DNA from: Muricomes sp049840515
GTDB lineage: Bacteria; Bacillota; Clostridia; Lachnospirales; Lachnospiraceae
DNA: 64,000 nt
Assembly: GCA_049840515.1 (NCBI GenBank)
Contig: JASGKW010000005.1
Span: 119,467 to 183,466, forward strand
Direction: 5' to 3'
Both the position numbers and the translations under genes were made by a program. Under the pieces are notes generated by a model that was given only the letters and a program-made list of their open reading frames with translations, made no database searches and was not told the origin of the DNA. Shown piece by piece: positions 37,058 through 45,647 of this stretch. Within the stretch, counting starts at the first letter, position 1, and each line of letters starts with the position of its first letter.

Positions 37058-37633
37058 TTGGCAGCATTAACCGGATGGACACGCCAGGTTCCTCAGGTGT
37101 GGGAAGAAATAGAGCGGACCGGAAGCTACAGGGTGAAGGAGGAGTATATCAGAATTAAAAATGATACCATTTCTGATTACTATTTAAAACTATACCAGTG
37201 GTATACCCAGAAAAGCAGGGCTTATATTGAAATTCCAAAAGATGCACAGTATCCAATCTGGTTTTCCCTCTCAGAGGATTTCAGACTTCAGAAGGTTCCC
37301 GATACGGTGACTATGAGGGTACAAATTCCCGAGGAGAGTGTACTGGTGATTGATATGGAGAAATGGGATTACCGGGGGAACCTCATGTATGTGCCTGTAG
37401 ACCAGAAGGACAGGGATGAGTTTGAGAGAAAGCTGGCCCGGTATGGGATTGCCGATGAAACGGCATTGGCGGAGTCTGCAAAGGGAAATTACTACCCACT
37501 CTTGAAAAAGAAGGTAATAGATAGCTGGGAGCGTATTTTCACCATGCCTCCAAATGTCCTGGAGAAAGGGTTTGCCACAACCTGGGAGATAAAAAAGGAG
37601 TGGGTGAAGGAGGTCGTGTTCAATGAAGAGTAA
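37058..37633 (+). CDS. DUF3841-like protein, first of a tandem pair
   Basis: 191 residues, predicted cytoplasmic. The pattern GWTRQVPQVWEEI near the start, YPIWFSLS in the middle, VLVIDMEKWDYRGNL and a basic C-terminus resemble DUF3841. I chose TTG 37058 because AAGGAGGG lies 9 bases upstream; the open frame reaches 37001. The next gene overlaps it by 11 bases and encodes a paralogue, so they are one transcription unit. Function unknown; DUF3841 genes often accompany stress or mobile contexts. Confidence 0.68.
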   Translation: MAALTGWTRQVPQVWEEIERTGSYRVKEEYIRIKNDTISDYYLKLYQWYTQKSRAYIEIPKDAQYPIWFSLSEDFRLQKVPDTVTMRVQIPEESVLVIDMEKWDYRGNLMYVPVDQKDRDEFERKLARYGIADETALAESAKGNYYPLLKKKVIDSWERIFTMPPNVLEKGFATTWEIKKEWVKEVVFNEE

Positions 37634-38186
37634 AGAAAAAATCGTGATGTGGACCGGACAGCAGGATATTGTCATGAAAACTCTGAATGAAACCGGATGG
37701 TATGTGGTCAAACGCAGCTATGTGGAACAGAAGTACAAAGAAACTGCATGGATTTTTCAGGAGGCGTACCAGTATCTTGCCCAGTGTACAGCAGGCTTGC
37801 TCACAAGGCCCATGGAGGCGGAAAGCCCTGTGTGGGTTTATAAATATGCGCATCAAATTTATGGCGGGGAGGGAACGACTTATCTGGAGCTGGAGATTCC
37901 CCGGAATCAGGTGATTATCTTTGACATGAGAAAATGGAACCGGATTTTAAATTTAGATTTTGTGGGAAAGACGCAGCAGGAAGAGGAAGAATTTCAAAAA
38001 TGGCTGGAAAAACGAGGAATCCGTGACAATCTGGCTGTCTTTTCCACCTCCTTTTATCCTGTGGAAAAGCAGGAAATCAAAAAGAGCTGGAGAAACCTGC
38101 TGGAGATACCTGTCAGGGAAGAGGAGTATATCCAGGGAATGACATGGGAATTAAAGAAGGAATGGATAAAAAAAGCATGTAAATAG
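37623..38186 (+). CDS. DUF3841-like protein, second of a tandem pair
   Basis: 187 residues. It shares with its neighbour VMWTGQQDIVMKTL, SPVWVYKYAH, VIIFDMRKWNRILNL, a WLEKRGIRDN segment and TWELKKEWIKK, so the pair arose by duplication. It starts inside the end of the first gene (ATG 37623, behind GGAGGTCGTG). A shared terminator follows before the convergent triosephosphate isomerase gene. The biochemical role cannot be told. Confidence 0.68.
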   Translation: MKSKEKIVMWTGQQDIVMKTLNETGWYVVKRSYVEQKYKETAWIFQEAYQYLAQCTAGLLTRPMEAESPVWVYKYAHQIYGGEGTTYLELEIPRNQVIIFDMRKWNRILNLDFVGKTQQEEEEFQKWLEKRGIRDNLAVFSTSFYPVEKQEIKKSWRNLLEIPVREEEYIQGMTWELKKEWIKKACK

Positions 38187-38193
38187 GTTCGTG

Positions 38194-38245
38194 AAAAATC
38201 CTCCGGTAAGATGGTCTGCAGCCGCCTTATTGGAGGATTTTTTTA
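38194..38245. terminator. Bidirectional terminator
   Basis: AAAAATCCTCCGGTAAG pairs with CTTATTGGAGGATTTTT. T-rich tracts on both strands serve the DUF3841 pair and the convergent tpi gene. Confidence 0.82.
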
Positions 38246-38252
38246 CGCTTAT

Positions 38253-39041
38253 TTATTTTGATTTGGCCTCATAGGATGCTTTTGCGTCCCGAATCAGTAT
38301 GTTGAATTTGTCTGCCTGCCAGGCAGCTCTTCCGGTAAACAGACCGTCAATGGAGGGCTGTACAATTAATCCATTGGCATTGCCCGGGTTGACACTCCCT
38401 CCGTACAATACAGGGATATCCTTTCTAGAATCCCCGAATATCTCAAGAAGTGCCTCTTTAATCACTTTGTGCATTTCTTCTGCATAATCTGCGGAAGCGG
38501 GGGTTCCGTTGACGCCGATGGACCATACCGGCTCATAGGCAACCCATATATTCCCGGTCTGTGAGACCGGTACATCATGGAAGCCCACCTTTAACTGCAT
38601 GCGCAGAATCTCAGCACTGATGCCAAAATCTTTCTGCGATGCGGTCTCACCGATACACAGAAGTGCGGTGAATCCGTGGCTGAGGGCGGCTTTTACCTTT
38701 TTATTTTCTTCCTCATCAGTCTCGCCAAATACATGCCGTCTCTCAGAATGCCCAATCATCACAAGGTCGATTCCCATTTCTTTCAGCATAAGCGGAGAAA
38801 TCTCCCCAGTAAATTGCCCCTCATCCTCCCAGCACATATTTTGAGCGCCGATTTTCACATAGCTGCGGTCTACATTTTTTGAAGCACTTTCCAGAGCAGT
38901 ATAAGAAGGGATAATAAACAGTTCTATTTCTTCACGGCTGATATCCTTTGTAAAGGACACCAGATCCTGAAGATAAGCCACAGTGTCCTGGATATTCTTA
39001 TACATTTTCAGGTTACTTCCAAAATACAATTTTTTCTGCAT
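38253..39041 (-). CDS. Triosephosphate isomerase family protein
   Basis: 262-residue (beta/alpha)8 enzyme that interconverts DHAP and glyceraldehyde 3-phosphate. Catalytic elements: Lys in FGSNLKMYK (usually GNWKMN), His in IGHSERRHVFGE, and Glu in VAYEPVWSIG, then PVLYGGSVNPGN. The N-terminal FGSNLKMYK and an atypical loop GVNGTPAS suggest a secondary isozyme rather than the glycolytic one, which usually sits in a gapdh-pgk-tpi operon. It lies next to a sugar-phosphate gene cluster, so it may be an accessory TIM. Confidence 0.88.
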   Translation of the reverse strand: MQKKLYFGSNLKMYKNIQDTVAYLQDLVSFTKDISREEIELFIIPSYTALESASKNVDRSYVKIGAQNMCWEDEGQFTGEISPLMLKEMGIDLVMIGHSERRHVFGETDEEENKKVKAALSHGFTALLCIGETASQKDFGISAEILRMQLKVGFHDVPVSQTGNIWVAYEPVWSIGVNGTPASADYAEEMHKVIKEALLEIFGDSRKDIPVLYGGSVNPGNANGLIVQPSIDGLFTGRAAWQADKFNILIRDAKASYEAKSK

Positions 39042-39096
39042 AGTATCCTCCTGTTTGTGTAACCAAGACCTGGTATTTTACAGTCTCAACTTAGGG

Positions 39097-39570
39097 CTAT
39101 AAAAGTTTAGCTATCTTTTTGCCTAACATGTCAGGCGTTTCCGTTGGGGCATAGCGCCCGATTACATTCCCCTCCCGGTCTGCCAAAAACTTTGTGAAAT
39201 TCCATTTGATTTTTTCACCCATAAGACCGCCCTTTTGCTTTTTTAAAAAGGTATACAATGGAGATTCGTCAGCTCCGTTTACATTAATTTTTGCAAAACG
39301 GGGAAAAGTAGTCCCATAGCGCAGGGTACAAAAAGAATTAATTTCTTCAATGGCTCCGGGTGCCTGTCCGGCAAATTGATTGCAGGGGAAGTCCAAAATC
39401 TCAAAACCCTGGTCCTTATACTTTTCATAGAGATTCTGCAGGCCTTCATATTGGGGAGTGAACCCGCAGCCTGTTGCGGTGTTTACAATCAACAGTACCT
39501 TGCCTTTGTATTCATTTAGAGAGATATCTTTGTTATCCATTGTTTTTACAGTAATATCATAAAGTGACAT
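39097..39570 (-). CDS. Glutathione peroxidase-family thiol peroxidase
   Basis: 157 residues with the thioredoxin-like fold. The peroxidatic residue is Cys35 in NTATGCGFTPQY, not selenocysteine, although this organism makes selenoproteins. FPCNQFAGQAPG and IKWNFTKFLADREG (Gln and Trp/Asn of the catalytic tetrad) are present. Such bacterial enzymes reduce hydroperoxides with thioredoxin rather than glutathione. It is transcribed in the same direction as tpi, 55 bases upstream of it. Confidence 0.92.
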   Translation of the reverse strand: MSLYDITVKTMDNKDISLNEYKGKVLLIVNTATGCGFTPQYEGLQNLYEKYKDQGFEILDFPCNQFAGQAPGAIEEINSFCTLRYGTTFPRFAKINVNGADESPLYTFLKKQKGGLMGEKIKWNFTKFLADREGNVIGRYAPTETPDMLGKKIAKLL

Positions 39571-39777
39571 GACTAATCTCCTCCGCCGGATGTTCTATCT
39601 CCGGTTCATCAAAATTGATAAATGCAGCCAGGTATCCGGCACATTTCCTAATAATTTTATTTTGCGTGTTTTCTCTGAAAATGTCAAGTAAAATGGCGGG
39701 TTTGGCAAACATAAGCCGGAGGACATATTGGGCTGGCTGCTGTGCATGTTTAAATCATAATTGGTAAGTTTTAAGGA

Positions 39778-39834
39778 TTGACAATGTGAAAGAAAAAGAG
39801 GTATATTTATAATATATTGTAACCGGTTACAATA
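39778..39834 (+). promoter_or_regulatory. Promoter and LacI-type operator of the rpe-hxl operon
   Basis: TTGACA (39778-39783) and TATATT (39802-39807) with an 18-base spacer. A perfect 20-base palindrome TATTGTAACC-GGTTACAATA covers 39815-39834, just past the -10. The GTAACCGGTTAC core is a classic LacI-family operator, and the lacI gene is second in the operon. The rest of the 315-base gap (39571-39777) shows nothing. Confidence 0.82.
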
Positions 39835-39885
39835 ACGGCCGGTGTAAATGAAAAACACAGAAAATAAAATGTAAGGAGGAAGAAA

Positions 39886-40539
39886 ATGAAAAAAATATCC
39901 CCGTCAATGATGTGTGTAGAGATTGACAAACTGAAAGAGTATTTGAAGATATTTGAGGAGGAAGGTATAGAATACCTTCATATTGATATTATGGATGGTG
40001 AGTATGTACCTAACTACACTCTGGGAACAGACTATGTAAAACAACTCCGAAAGCTGACAAACATTCCTTTGGATGTACATTTGATGATTAATAACCCGGA
40101 GAGAAAAATTGAGTGGTTTGATTTTCAGGAGGGAGAGTATGTGGCAGTTCACCCTGAGAGCACTCAGCATCTGCAAAAGGCTCTTCAGACTATAAAAGCT
40201 GCGGGAGCCAGGACAATGGTTGCAATCAACCCGGCGACCAGAGTGGAGAGTCTGAAATATGTCCTGGATGACATGGATGCCCTCCTTGTTATGACTGTAA
40301 ATCCGGGATTTGCCGGACAGAAGGCGATTCCCCAGGCCATTCAGAAGATAGAGGACTGCAGGAAATATCTGGACGCAGAGGGATATTCCAATATTGAAAT
40401 TGCGGTGGACGGCAATGTAAGTTATGAGCTGGCAGGAGAAATGTCCCAAAAACATGCGGATATATTTGTTGCAGGCAGTTCAAGCTTCTTAAATGGAATA
40501 GATGGAGTGCAGGAGGGAATCGCAGACTGCGCAAAATAA
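39886..40539 (+). CDS. Ribulose-phosphate 3-epimerase family protein
   Basis: 217-residue (beta/alpha)8 epimerase. Metal and catalytic residues appear in KKISPSMMC, LHIDIMDGEYVPN, LDVHLMINNPE, MTVNPGFAGQ and EIAVDGNVS. It could act on ribulose 5-phosphate or on allulose 6-phosphate, as AlsE does; the sequence does not decide. It is the first gene of a LacI-controlled operon with a PfkB kinase and hexulose-phosphate synthase/isomerase genes, so a dedicated catabolic role is more likely than a housekeeping Rpe. Confidence 0.87.
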   Translation: MKKISPSMMCVEIDKLKEYLKIFEEEGIEYLHIDIMDGEYVPNYTLGTDYVKQLRKLTNIPLDVHLMINNPERKIEWFDFQEGEYVAVHPESTQHLQKALQTIKAAGARTMVAINPATRVESLKYVLDDMDALLVMTVNPGFAGQKAIPQAIQKIEDCRKYLDAEGYSNIEIAVDGNVSYELAGEMSQKHADIFVAGSSSFLNGIDGVQEGIADCAK

Positions 40540-40579
40540 TCGGTTAGAGAGTTCAGTCACAGAGATTGAGTGGAGGAAA

Positions 40580-41599
40580 ATGAAAATGCCTAAGCAATTT
40601 ACCATTAATGATATTGCCAGAGAAGCGGGCGTTTCCAAGGCCACAGTGTCGCGGGTACTCAATGGGTCCGTTTCGGTTAAGCAGCAGACAAAAGAGCGGA
40701 TTTTGGAAATCATGGAAAAGAGAAACTTTTCCCCGTCGGCGGCAGCGCGGGATTTATCAAGGCAGCATTCCAACACTATCGGCGTAATCATTCCTGAGGT
40801 CGATAATCCCTTCTTTGGGGAAATACTCAGAGGGATTACGGAGATTGCCGATGAGAGCAATTATATGTTAATCTGCTGTAATTCAGATGATAATGCCGAG
40901 AAGGATAAAAAAGCACTGCTGATGTTGAAAGAGCACAGGGTGCGGGGGCTGATTTATACTCCGGCGGTAGATTACGCGACGAAGGAACAGCAGATTACAA
41001 TCAATAAGCTTCTGAAAGAGTTAAATACACCGGTTGTCATTATGGACCGTCAGACGAGCAGTCTGGAGCAGTATGACGGGGTGTTCTTTCATGATGGCCA
41101 GGGAATGTATGAAGCCGCGAAAGCGCTGATACAGGCGGGACATACGAGGATAGCTTTTTTAAATGCTACGATGGACAGAGGGCTGGCAAGAGGGCGTTAT
41201 AAAGGGTACGAAAGGGCGATGAACGAAGCAGGAATACCGGTAGAAAGACGGTATATATTTGAGGGTGATTACCGCATGCCAAAGTCGTACAGCTTTTCAC
41301 AGAAGCTGCTTGCCATGGAGGACAGGCCGACGGCTGTACTGGGCGGCAATAACAGGACAAGCCTTGGTTTTTTAAAGGCGCTGTATGAGAGAGGCGAGAG
41401 TTTATCAGATATTGCCTATATAGGGCTGGATAAGATAGAGGCGCTTGAAATTATCAACAGCAAGTTTAATTACATTGAGAGAGATGGCAACGAGATGGGG
41501 CGTCAGGCTATCCGCCTGCTGAATGATAGAATTGGATGTCCTCAGAAGCGTGTGGAACAGATTATTCTGCCATCGGTTCTTAAGATTCAGGAATTATAA
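40580..41599 (+). CDS. LacI-family transcriptional regulator
   Basis: 339 residues. The N-terminal helix-turn-helix TINDIAREAGVSKATVSRVLNG is followed by a hinge helix and a periplasmic-binding-like sugar domain (IGVIIPEVDNPFFGEILRGI, FLNATMDRGLARGRYKGYE, AYIGLDKIEAL). The ATG at 40580 has GGAGG 8 bases upstream. It probably represses its own operon through the palindrome at 39815-39834. The effector is unknown; a phosphorylated sugar is likely. Confidence 0.93.
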   Translation: MKMPKQFTINDIAREAGVSKATVSRVLNGSVSVKQQTKERILEIMEKRNFSPSAAARDLSRQHSNTIGVIIPEVDNPFFGEILRGITEIADESNYMLICCNSDDNAEKDKKALLMLKEHRVRGLIYTPAVDYATKEQQITINKLLKELNTPVVIMDRQTSSLEQYDGVFFHDGQGMYEAAKALIQAGHTRIAFLNATMDRGLARGRYKGYERAMNEAGIPVERRYIFEGDYRMPKSYSFSQKLLAMEDRPTAVLGGNNRTSLGFLKALYERGESLSDIAYIGLDKIEALEIINSKFNYIERDGNEMGRQAIRLLNDRIGCPQKRVEQIILPSVLKIQEL

Positions 41600-41631
41600 T
41601 TACAGTTCGGGAATGGGACAGGAGGCTATTT

Positions 41632-42562
41632 ATGAAACAACCAAAAATATTGGTAGTGGGCAGTATGAATATGGACCTTTTTATGAAAGGGGCGAATCAG
41701 ATTCCTAAGTTTGGAGAGTCTGTTTTATGCGACAGCTATGGCTATGCGACGGGAGGAAAAGGCTCGAATCAGGCCATTGCAGCGGCTCTTCAGGGGGCGG
41801 ATGCCACCATGGTAGGCCGTCTCGGGGCGGATACAAATGGAGATGCCCTTAAAAAGGAGCTGAAGAAGGCAGGAGTGTGTACAGATTATATAGTGACAGA
41901 TGCAAGCACACAGACAGGGCTGGCGCTGATGCTGCTCAATGAGGACGGACGTTATGTCAGCTATGTGGCTATGGGCGCAAACAGCAGTATTTCAGAGGAG
42001 GATGTAAAAGCGGCTCTGGATGCAAACTCTTTTGATATGGTCATCATGCAGTTAGAAATGCCCCTGGAAACGGTATACCGGACTTATGAATTGGCAAGAG
42101 AAAAGAATATCCCGGTATTTCTGGATGCGGGGCCGGCGATGAAGATTCCTCTGGAAAGATTAAAGGGACTTTTCATCCTCTCCCCAAATGAGGCGGAGAC
42201 AGAGGCTTTAACGGGAATTAACCCTGACACGGAGGAAAAAGCAATCCAGGCGGCGAGGGTATTATATGAGGAGGCCAAGCCGAAATATGTTATCTTAAAG
42301 CTTGGTTCAAGAGGGGCCCTGCTCTATGACGGAGAGGAAATGGATTTGATTCCATGCTTTAAGGTAAAAGCGGTGGATTCTACTGCGGCAGGAGATACAT
42401 TTGGGGCAGCTCTCTGCAATCCGTCTGTGTAAAGGCGATGGGGTGAAAGAAGCAATCCGGTTTGCACATGCGGCAGCGGGAATCTGTGTTTCCAGAATGG
42501 GCGCACAGGTGTCAATTCCAAAAGAGGAAGAAGTAGAAGAATTTTTATCACAACAAAAATAA
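41632..42562 (+). CDS. PfkB-family ribokinase-like kinase (one frameshift)
   Basis: About 309 residues. N-terminal ILVVGSMNMDLFMKG and YATGGKGSNQAIAAALQGA, then LQLEMPLETV-type ribokinase features, and the C-terminal DSTAAGDTFGAAL with the catalytic Asp. An extra base near 42408-42420 breaks the frame; after repair it continues RLCKGDGVKEAIRFAHAAAGICVSRMGAQ. Ribokinase is the closest well-known type, but ribose 1-phosphate kinases and others share this fold. Ribosome site AGGAGG. It lies in the LacI operon between lacI and hxlA. Confidence 0.86.
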
Positions 42563-42611
42563 AACGGGCAGCAGTTATAGAAAGTATTTATCAGTATGAA
42601 AGGAGCAGGAT

Positions 42612-43247
42612 ATGAAATTACAATTGGCGCTGGATGATTTGACTTTGGAGGAAGCACTTGAGCTGACTGAGAAAGTACAGGATTATATTGATATTATTGA
42701 AATCGGAACTCCTTTTGTGTACCAGGAGGGGATGCGCGCTGTAAAAATATTTAAAGAGCGTTTTCCTGAGAAATCTGTGCTGGCAGATATGAAGATTATG
42801 GATGCCGGTTATTATGAGACGGAAGAAGCTCTGAAAGCAGGGGCTGATTATGTGACAGTTCTTGGGGTCACAGATAATCTGACAATCAAAGGCTGTATTG
42901 AAGCGGCGGAGAAATACGGCAAGGAAATCGTGGTGGATATGATTTGTGTTCCTGATATGCCGGGACGTATACATGAACTTGAGGAGCTGGGCGCTCATGG
43001 GCTGGCAGTGCATGTGGGAACAGACCAGCAGGCAATCGGCCGCAAACCAATTGATGACCTGCGGGTGATGGCAGAACATTGTAAGAAAGCTAAGATTTCA
43101 GTGGCAGGGGGAATCAGCGCCGAAACGGCTCCGGAATACGTGGCTTTGAAGCCGGACGTGTTAATTGTGGGAAGTCAGATAACACATGCAGAAGACCCGA
43201 AAGAAGCGGCAAAAACAATAAAAAGCAGTATGCTTTCAGCAAAATAA
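42612..43247 (+). CDS. hxlA: 3-hexulose-6-phosphate synthase
   Basis: 211-residue decarboxylase-superfamily aldolase that joins formaldehyde and ribulose 5-phosphate to D-arabino-3-hexulose 6-phosphate, or runs in reverse. The typical segments LQLALDDLTLEEAL, IIEIGTPF, VLADMKIMDAGYYE and GADYVTVLGVTD fit HPS, not the related keto-gulonate-phosphate decarboxylase, which has VADGKIADAG-type motifs. AAAGGAGCAGG precedes ATG. The next gene is the partner isomerase. Role: formaldehyde fixation or pentose supply. Confidence 0.9.
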   Translation: MKLQLALDDLTLEEALELTEKVQDYIDIIEIGTPFVYQEGMRAVKIFKERFPEKSVLADMKIMDAGYYETEEALKAGADYVTVLGVTDNLTIKGCIEAAEKYGKEIVVDMICVPDMPGRIHELEELGAHGLAVHVGTDQQAIGRKPIDDLRVMAEHCKKAKISVAGGISAETAPEYVALKPDVLIVGSQITHAEDPKEAAKTIKSSMLSAK

Positions 43248-43315
43248 GGCTGTAAGCTGACAGAGGAACAAAGCCAAGAAGATTTAAAGAGTGTGTTTTC
43301 GAGAGGAGCAGCAGA

Positions 43316-43877
43316 ATGTCAGAAGCAGTAATGTTAAGAAAAATATTGGAAGAATTGATGGAAAATGTGAAACAGATTCAGCAGGAGGAGCTGGAGAAGT
43401 TTGCAGACAATATACAGGCAGCAAAACGTGATTTTTGTAGCAGGAGCAGGGCGTTCCGGGTTTGTGGCGAGAGCGTTTTCCAACCGTCTGATGCATTTGG
43501 GGCTGACCGTTTACTTTGTGGGAGAGCCTACCACACCTTCCATCCAGGAGGGGGATTTGCTGATTATTGCATCCGGGTCAGGGGAAACAGGAAGTCTGAA
43601 AGTCATGGCAGAGAAAGCCAGAAAGCAGAAAGCGCTGGTAGCTGCGATTACAATCTTTCCCGAATCTTCTGTGGGAAAGATGTCAGATGCGGTGATAAAG
43701 GTGCCGGGGATAACACCCAAGAGTGAACTGGAGAATAAAGTCACATCGGTACAGCCCATGGGAAATGCCTTTGAGCAGACAACATGGATTATATTTGACA
43801 ATGTAATTATGATACTCATGGAGAGACTGGGCAAGACGGAAGAAGAGATGTTCAGACTGCACGCAAATCTTGAGTAA
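43316..43877 (+). CDS. hxlB: 6-phospho-3-hexuloisomerase, SIS domain (one frameshift)
   Basis: About 186 residues. The SIS sugar isomerase domain reads VIFVAGAGRSGFVARAFSNRL, IIASGSGETGSL and TSVQPMGNAFEQTTWII, typical of PHI, which converts 3-hexulose 6-phosphate to fructose 6-phosphate. A frame change near 43413 (an extra base or two missing) separates the N-terminal helix from this domain. Ribosome site GAGAGGAGCAG precedes ATG 43316. With hxlA it forms the ribulose-monophosphate couple. A strong terminator follows. Confidence 0.86.
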
Positions 43878-43929
43878 CAGGGTTTTTAAAAGAAGTCGAG
43901 TATTATTTAAATTATCCGGCATGAAGAGG

Positions 43930-43962
43930 GCATATCAATCCAGGATTGATATGCTTTTTTTG
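43930..43962 (+). terminator. Terminator of the rpe-hxl operon
   Basis: Perfect 12-bp stem GCATATCAATCC / GGATTGATATGC with a one-base loop shown, followed by T7. Confidence 0.92.
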
Positions 43963-43973
43963 TTTTTCAAACA

Positions 43974-44002
43974 TTGATGATATCGCTATATTGTGATACA
44001 CT
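43974..44002 (+). promoter_or_regulatory. Promoter of rpiB-mtnA-deoR
   Basis: TTGATG and TACACT with a 17-base spacer, 44 bases before rpiB, right after the preceding terminator. Confidence 0.65.
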
Positions 44003-44046
44003 TTAAGAAAATTGGGGTGAATTAGTATGGAAAGGATGCAGGACAG

Positions 44047-44499
44047 ATGAGAATAGGTATTGGAAATGACCATTCAGCATTAGCTATGAAAGCGGAGATT
44101 ATTGAACTTCTGGAGAACAGAGGGCATGAGGTTATAGATTATGGGACAAATTGCTCGGATAGCTGTGATTATCCCACATATGGCGAGATAGTAGGCCGTG
44201 CTGTTGTAAAGGGGGAGGTGGACCAGGGAATCCTGATTTGCGGAACCGGGCTTGGCATTTCTCTGGCTGCCAATAAAGTAAAGGGCGTCCGCGCCGCAGT
44301 GTGCAGCGAACCTTTCACAGCACACATGGCAAGAATGCACAACAACTGTAATATACTGGCTTTCGGCGCAAGAGTAATCGGGCCGGAGCTTGCCAAGATG
44401 ATTGTTGAAGTGTGGCTGGATACAGACTTTGAAGAAGGCGGACGGCATCAGAGAAGAGTGGACATGATCAGTGAAATAGAAGAACGGTGGGAATCATAA
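44047..44499 (+). CDS. rpiB: Ribose-5-phosphate isomerase B family
   Basis: 150 residues. GNDHSALAMKAEI at the start, Cys65 in GILICGTGLGISLAANK as catalytic base, and HNNCNILAFGARV mark RpiB, which isomerises ribose 5-phosphate and ribulose 5-phosphate; some members act on allose or galactose phosphates. Just upstream a mini-ORF (ATG 44028) ends in ATGA overlapping this start, so translation may be coupled. First gene of a three-gene unit with mtnA and deoR. Confidence 0.92.
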   Translation: MRIGIGNDHSALAMKAEIIELLENRGHEVIDYGTNCSDSCDYPTYGEIVGRAVVKGEVDQGILICGTGLGISLAANKVKGVRAAVCSEPFTAHMARMHNNCNILAFGARVIGPELAKMIVEVWLDTDFEEGGRHQRRVDMISEIEERWES

Positions 44500-44528
44500 G
44501 AACGGATGAGATAGAGAGGGATTGATGT

Positions 44529-45608
44529 ATGGCAAAAACAATTCTTGAATGTGATACAGTTTCTCTGGATGAGGAAAACAGTGCTCTGGTCATTGTAGAC
44601 CAGACTCTGCTCCCCGGCAGGATTGAGATGCTTTCCCTCACGGACATTGAACAGGTCTGGGAGGCAATCTATCTCCTCAAAGTCAGAGGAGCACCGGCAA
44701 TAGGCGTTGCCGCTGCAATAGGGGTATATCTGGCGGCAAAGAATATTGAAGCTGACGATATGGCTGTGTTTTATGAGAAATTTCACAGGGCGAAGGGATA
44801 TCTGGCAACCTCCAGACCTACCGCGGTGAATCTTTTCTGGGCGCTGGACAGGATGGAATCCATAGTTTTGGGGAATATGGGCTGTGAAGTGGAGGAAGTG
44901 AAAGAGCTTCTCCGCCGGGAAGCAATCAATATCCGCAAGGAAGACATAGAAGTGTGCCGTAAAATCGGAGAGAATGCCCTCACACTTGTCAGGCCGGGAG
45001 ATGGTCTTCTGACCCACTGCAATGCAGGGCAGCTGGCAACGGTAAAGTATGGGACTGCCACGGCGCCCATGTACCTGGGGCATGAGAGGGGATATGGATT
45101 TCACATCTATGTGGATGAGACAAGGCCTCTTTTGCAGGGAGCCCGGCTGACCGCATTTGAATTGCAGGCGGCGGGGATGGATGTGACTCTGATTTGTGAT
45201 AATATGTCAGGCATGGTTATGCGGAAAGGTTTGATAAATGCAGTATTTGTAGGCTGTGACCGGGTCGCACCCAACGGAGATACGGCAAATAAAATTGGAA
45301 CCTCTGTTGTGGCGGCGGTGGCAAAGCATTATGGAGTACCATTTTATGTATGTGCACCCACATCTACCATTGACATGTCACTCAAGAACGGGGATGAAAT
45401 TCCCATAGAGGAGCGCTCGCCGGAGGAGATTACGGAGATGTGGTATGAGCGGAGGATGGCTCCCGAGGGGGTTCCGGTTTACAATCCATGCTTTGATGTA
45501 ACCAGCCATGAACTCATTACCGGAATTGTCACGGAATATGGGGTGGTGAGAGCACCGTATGAAAAATCACTCAGCGAGTTGAAAGACAGACAGAACAGGA
45601 AAAGGTAG
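44529..45608 (+). CDS. mtnA: MtnA-family sugar-1-phosphate isomerase
   Basis: 359 residues, eIF2B-like aldose-ketose isomerase. Catalytic Cys164 (THCNAGQLAT) and Asp244 (GCDRVAPNGDTANKIGT) match Cys160 and Asp240 of Bacillus MtnA, which turns methylthioribose 1-phosphate into methylthioribulose 1-phosphate. RGAPAIGVAAAIG and TSRPTAVNL are also conserved. No other methionine-salvage gene (mtnK, mtnBCD, or nucleosidase) is near, so it may act on another ribose 1-phosphate ester such as 5-deoxyribose or ribose-bisphosphate. It lies between rpiB and a DeoR regulator. Confidence 0.88.
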   Translation: MAKTILECDTVSLDEENSALVIVDQTLLPGRIEMLSLTDIEQVWEAIYLLKVRGAPAIGVAAAIGVYLAAKNIEADDMAVFYEKFHRAKGYLATSRPTAVNLFWALDRMESIVLGNMGCEVEEVKELLRREAINIRKEDIEVCRKIGENALTLVRPGDGLLTHCNAGQLATVKYGTATAPMYLGHERGYGFHIYVDETRPLLQGARLTAFELQAAGMDVTLICDNMSGMVMRKGLINAVFVGCDRVAPNGDTANKIGTSVVAAVAKHYGVPFYVCAPTSTIDMSLKNGDEIPIEERSPEEITEMWYERRMAPEGVPVYNPCFDVTSHELITGIVTEYGVVRAPYEKSLSELKDRQNRKR

Positions 45609-45647
45609 ATTTCTTCTCTTTTCTGAAATTGTACAGGGAGGAATAGT

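Noticed and set aside
39904..40455. Long minus-strand frame inside the epimerase gene
   Set aside because: Antisense shadow with no ribosome site.
42612..43247. 3-keto-L-gulonate-6-phosphate decarboxylase (UlaD type)
   Set aside because: Motifs LADMKIMDAG and VTVLGVTD fit hexulose-phosphate synthase, and the partner isomerase follows.
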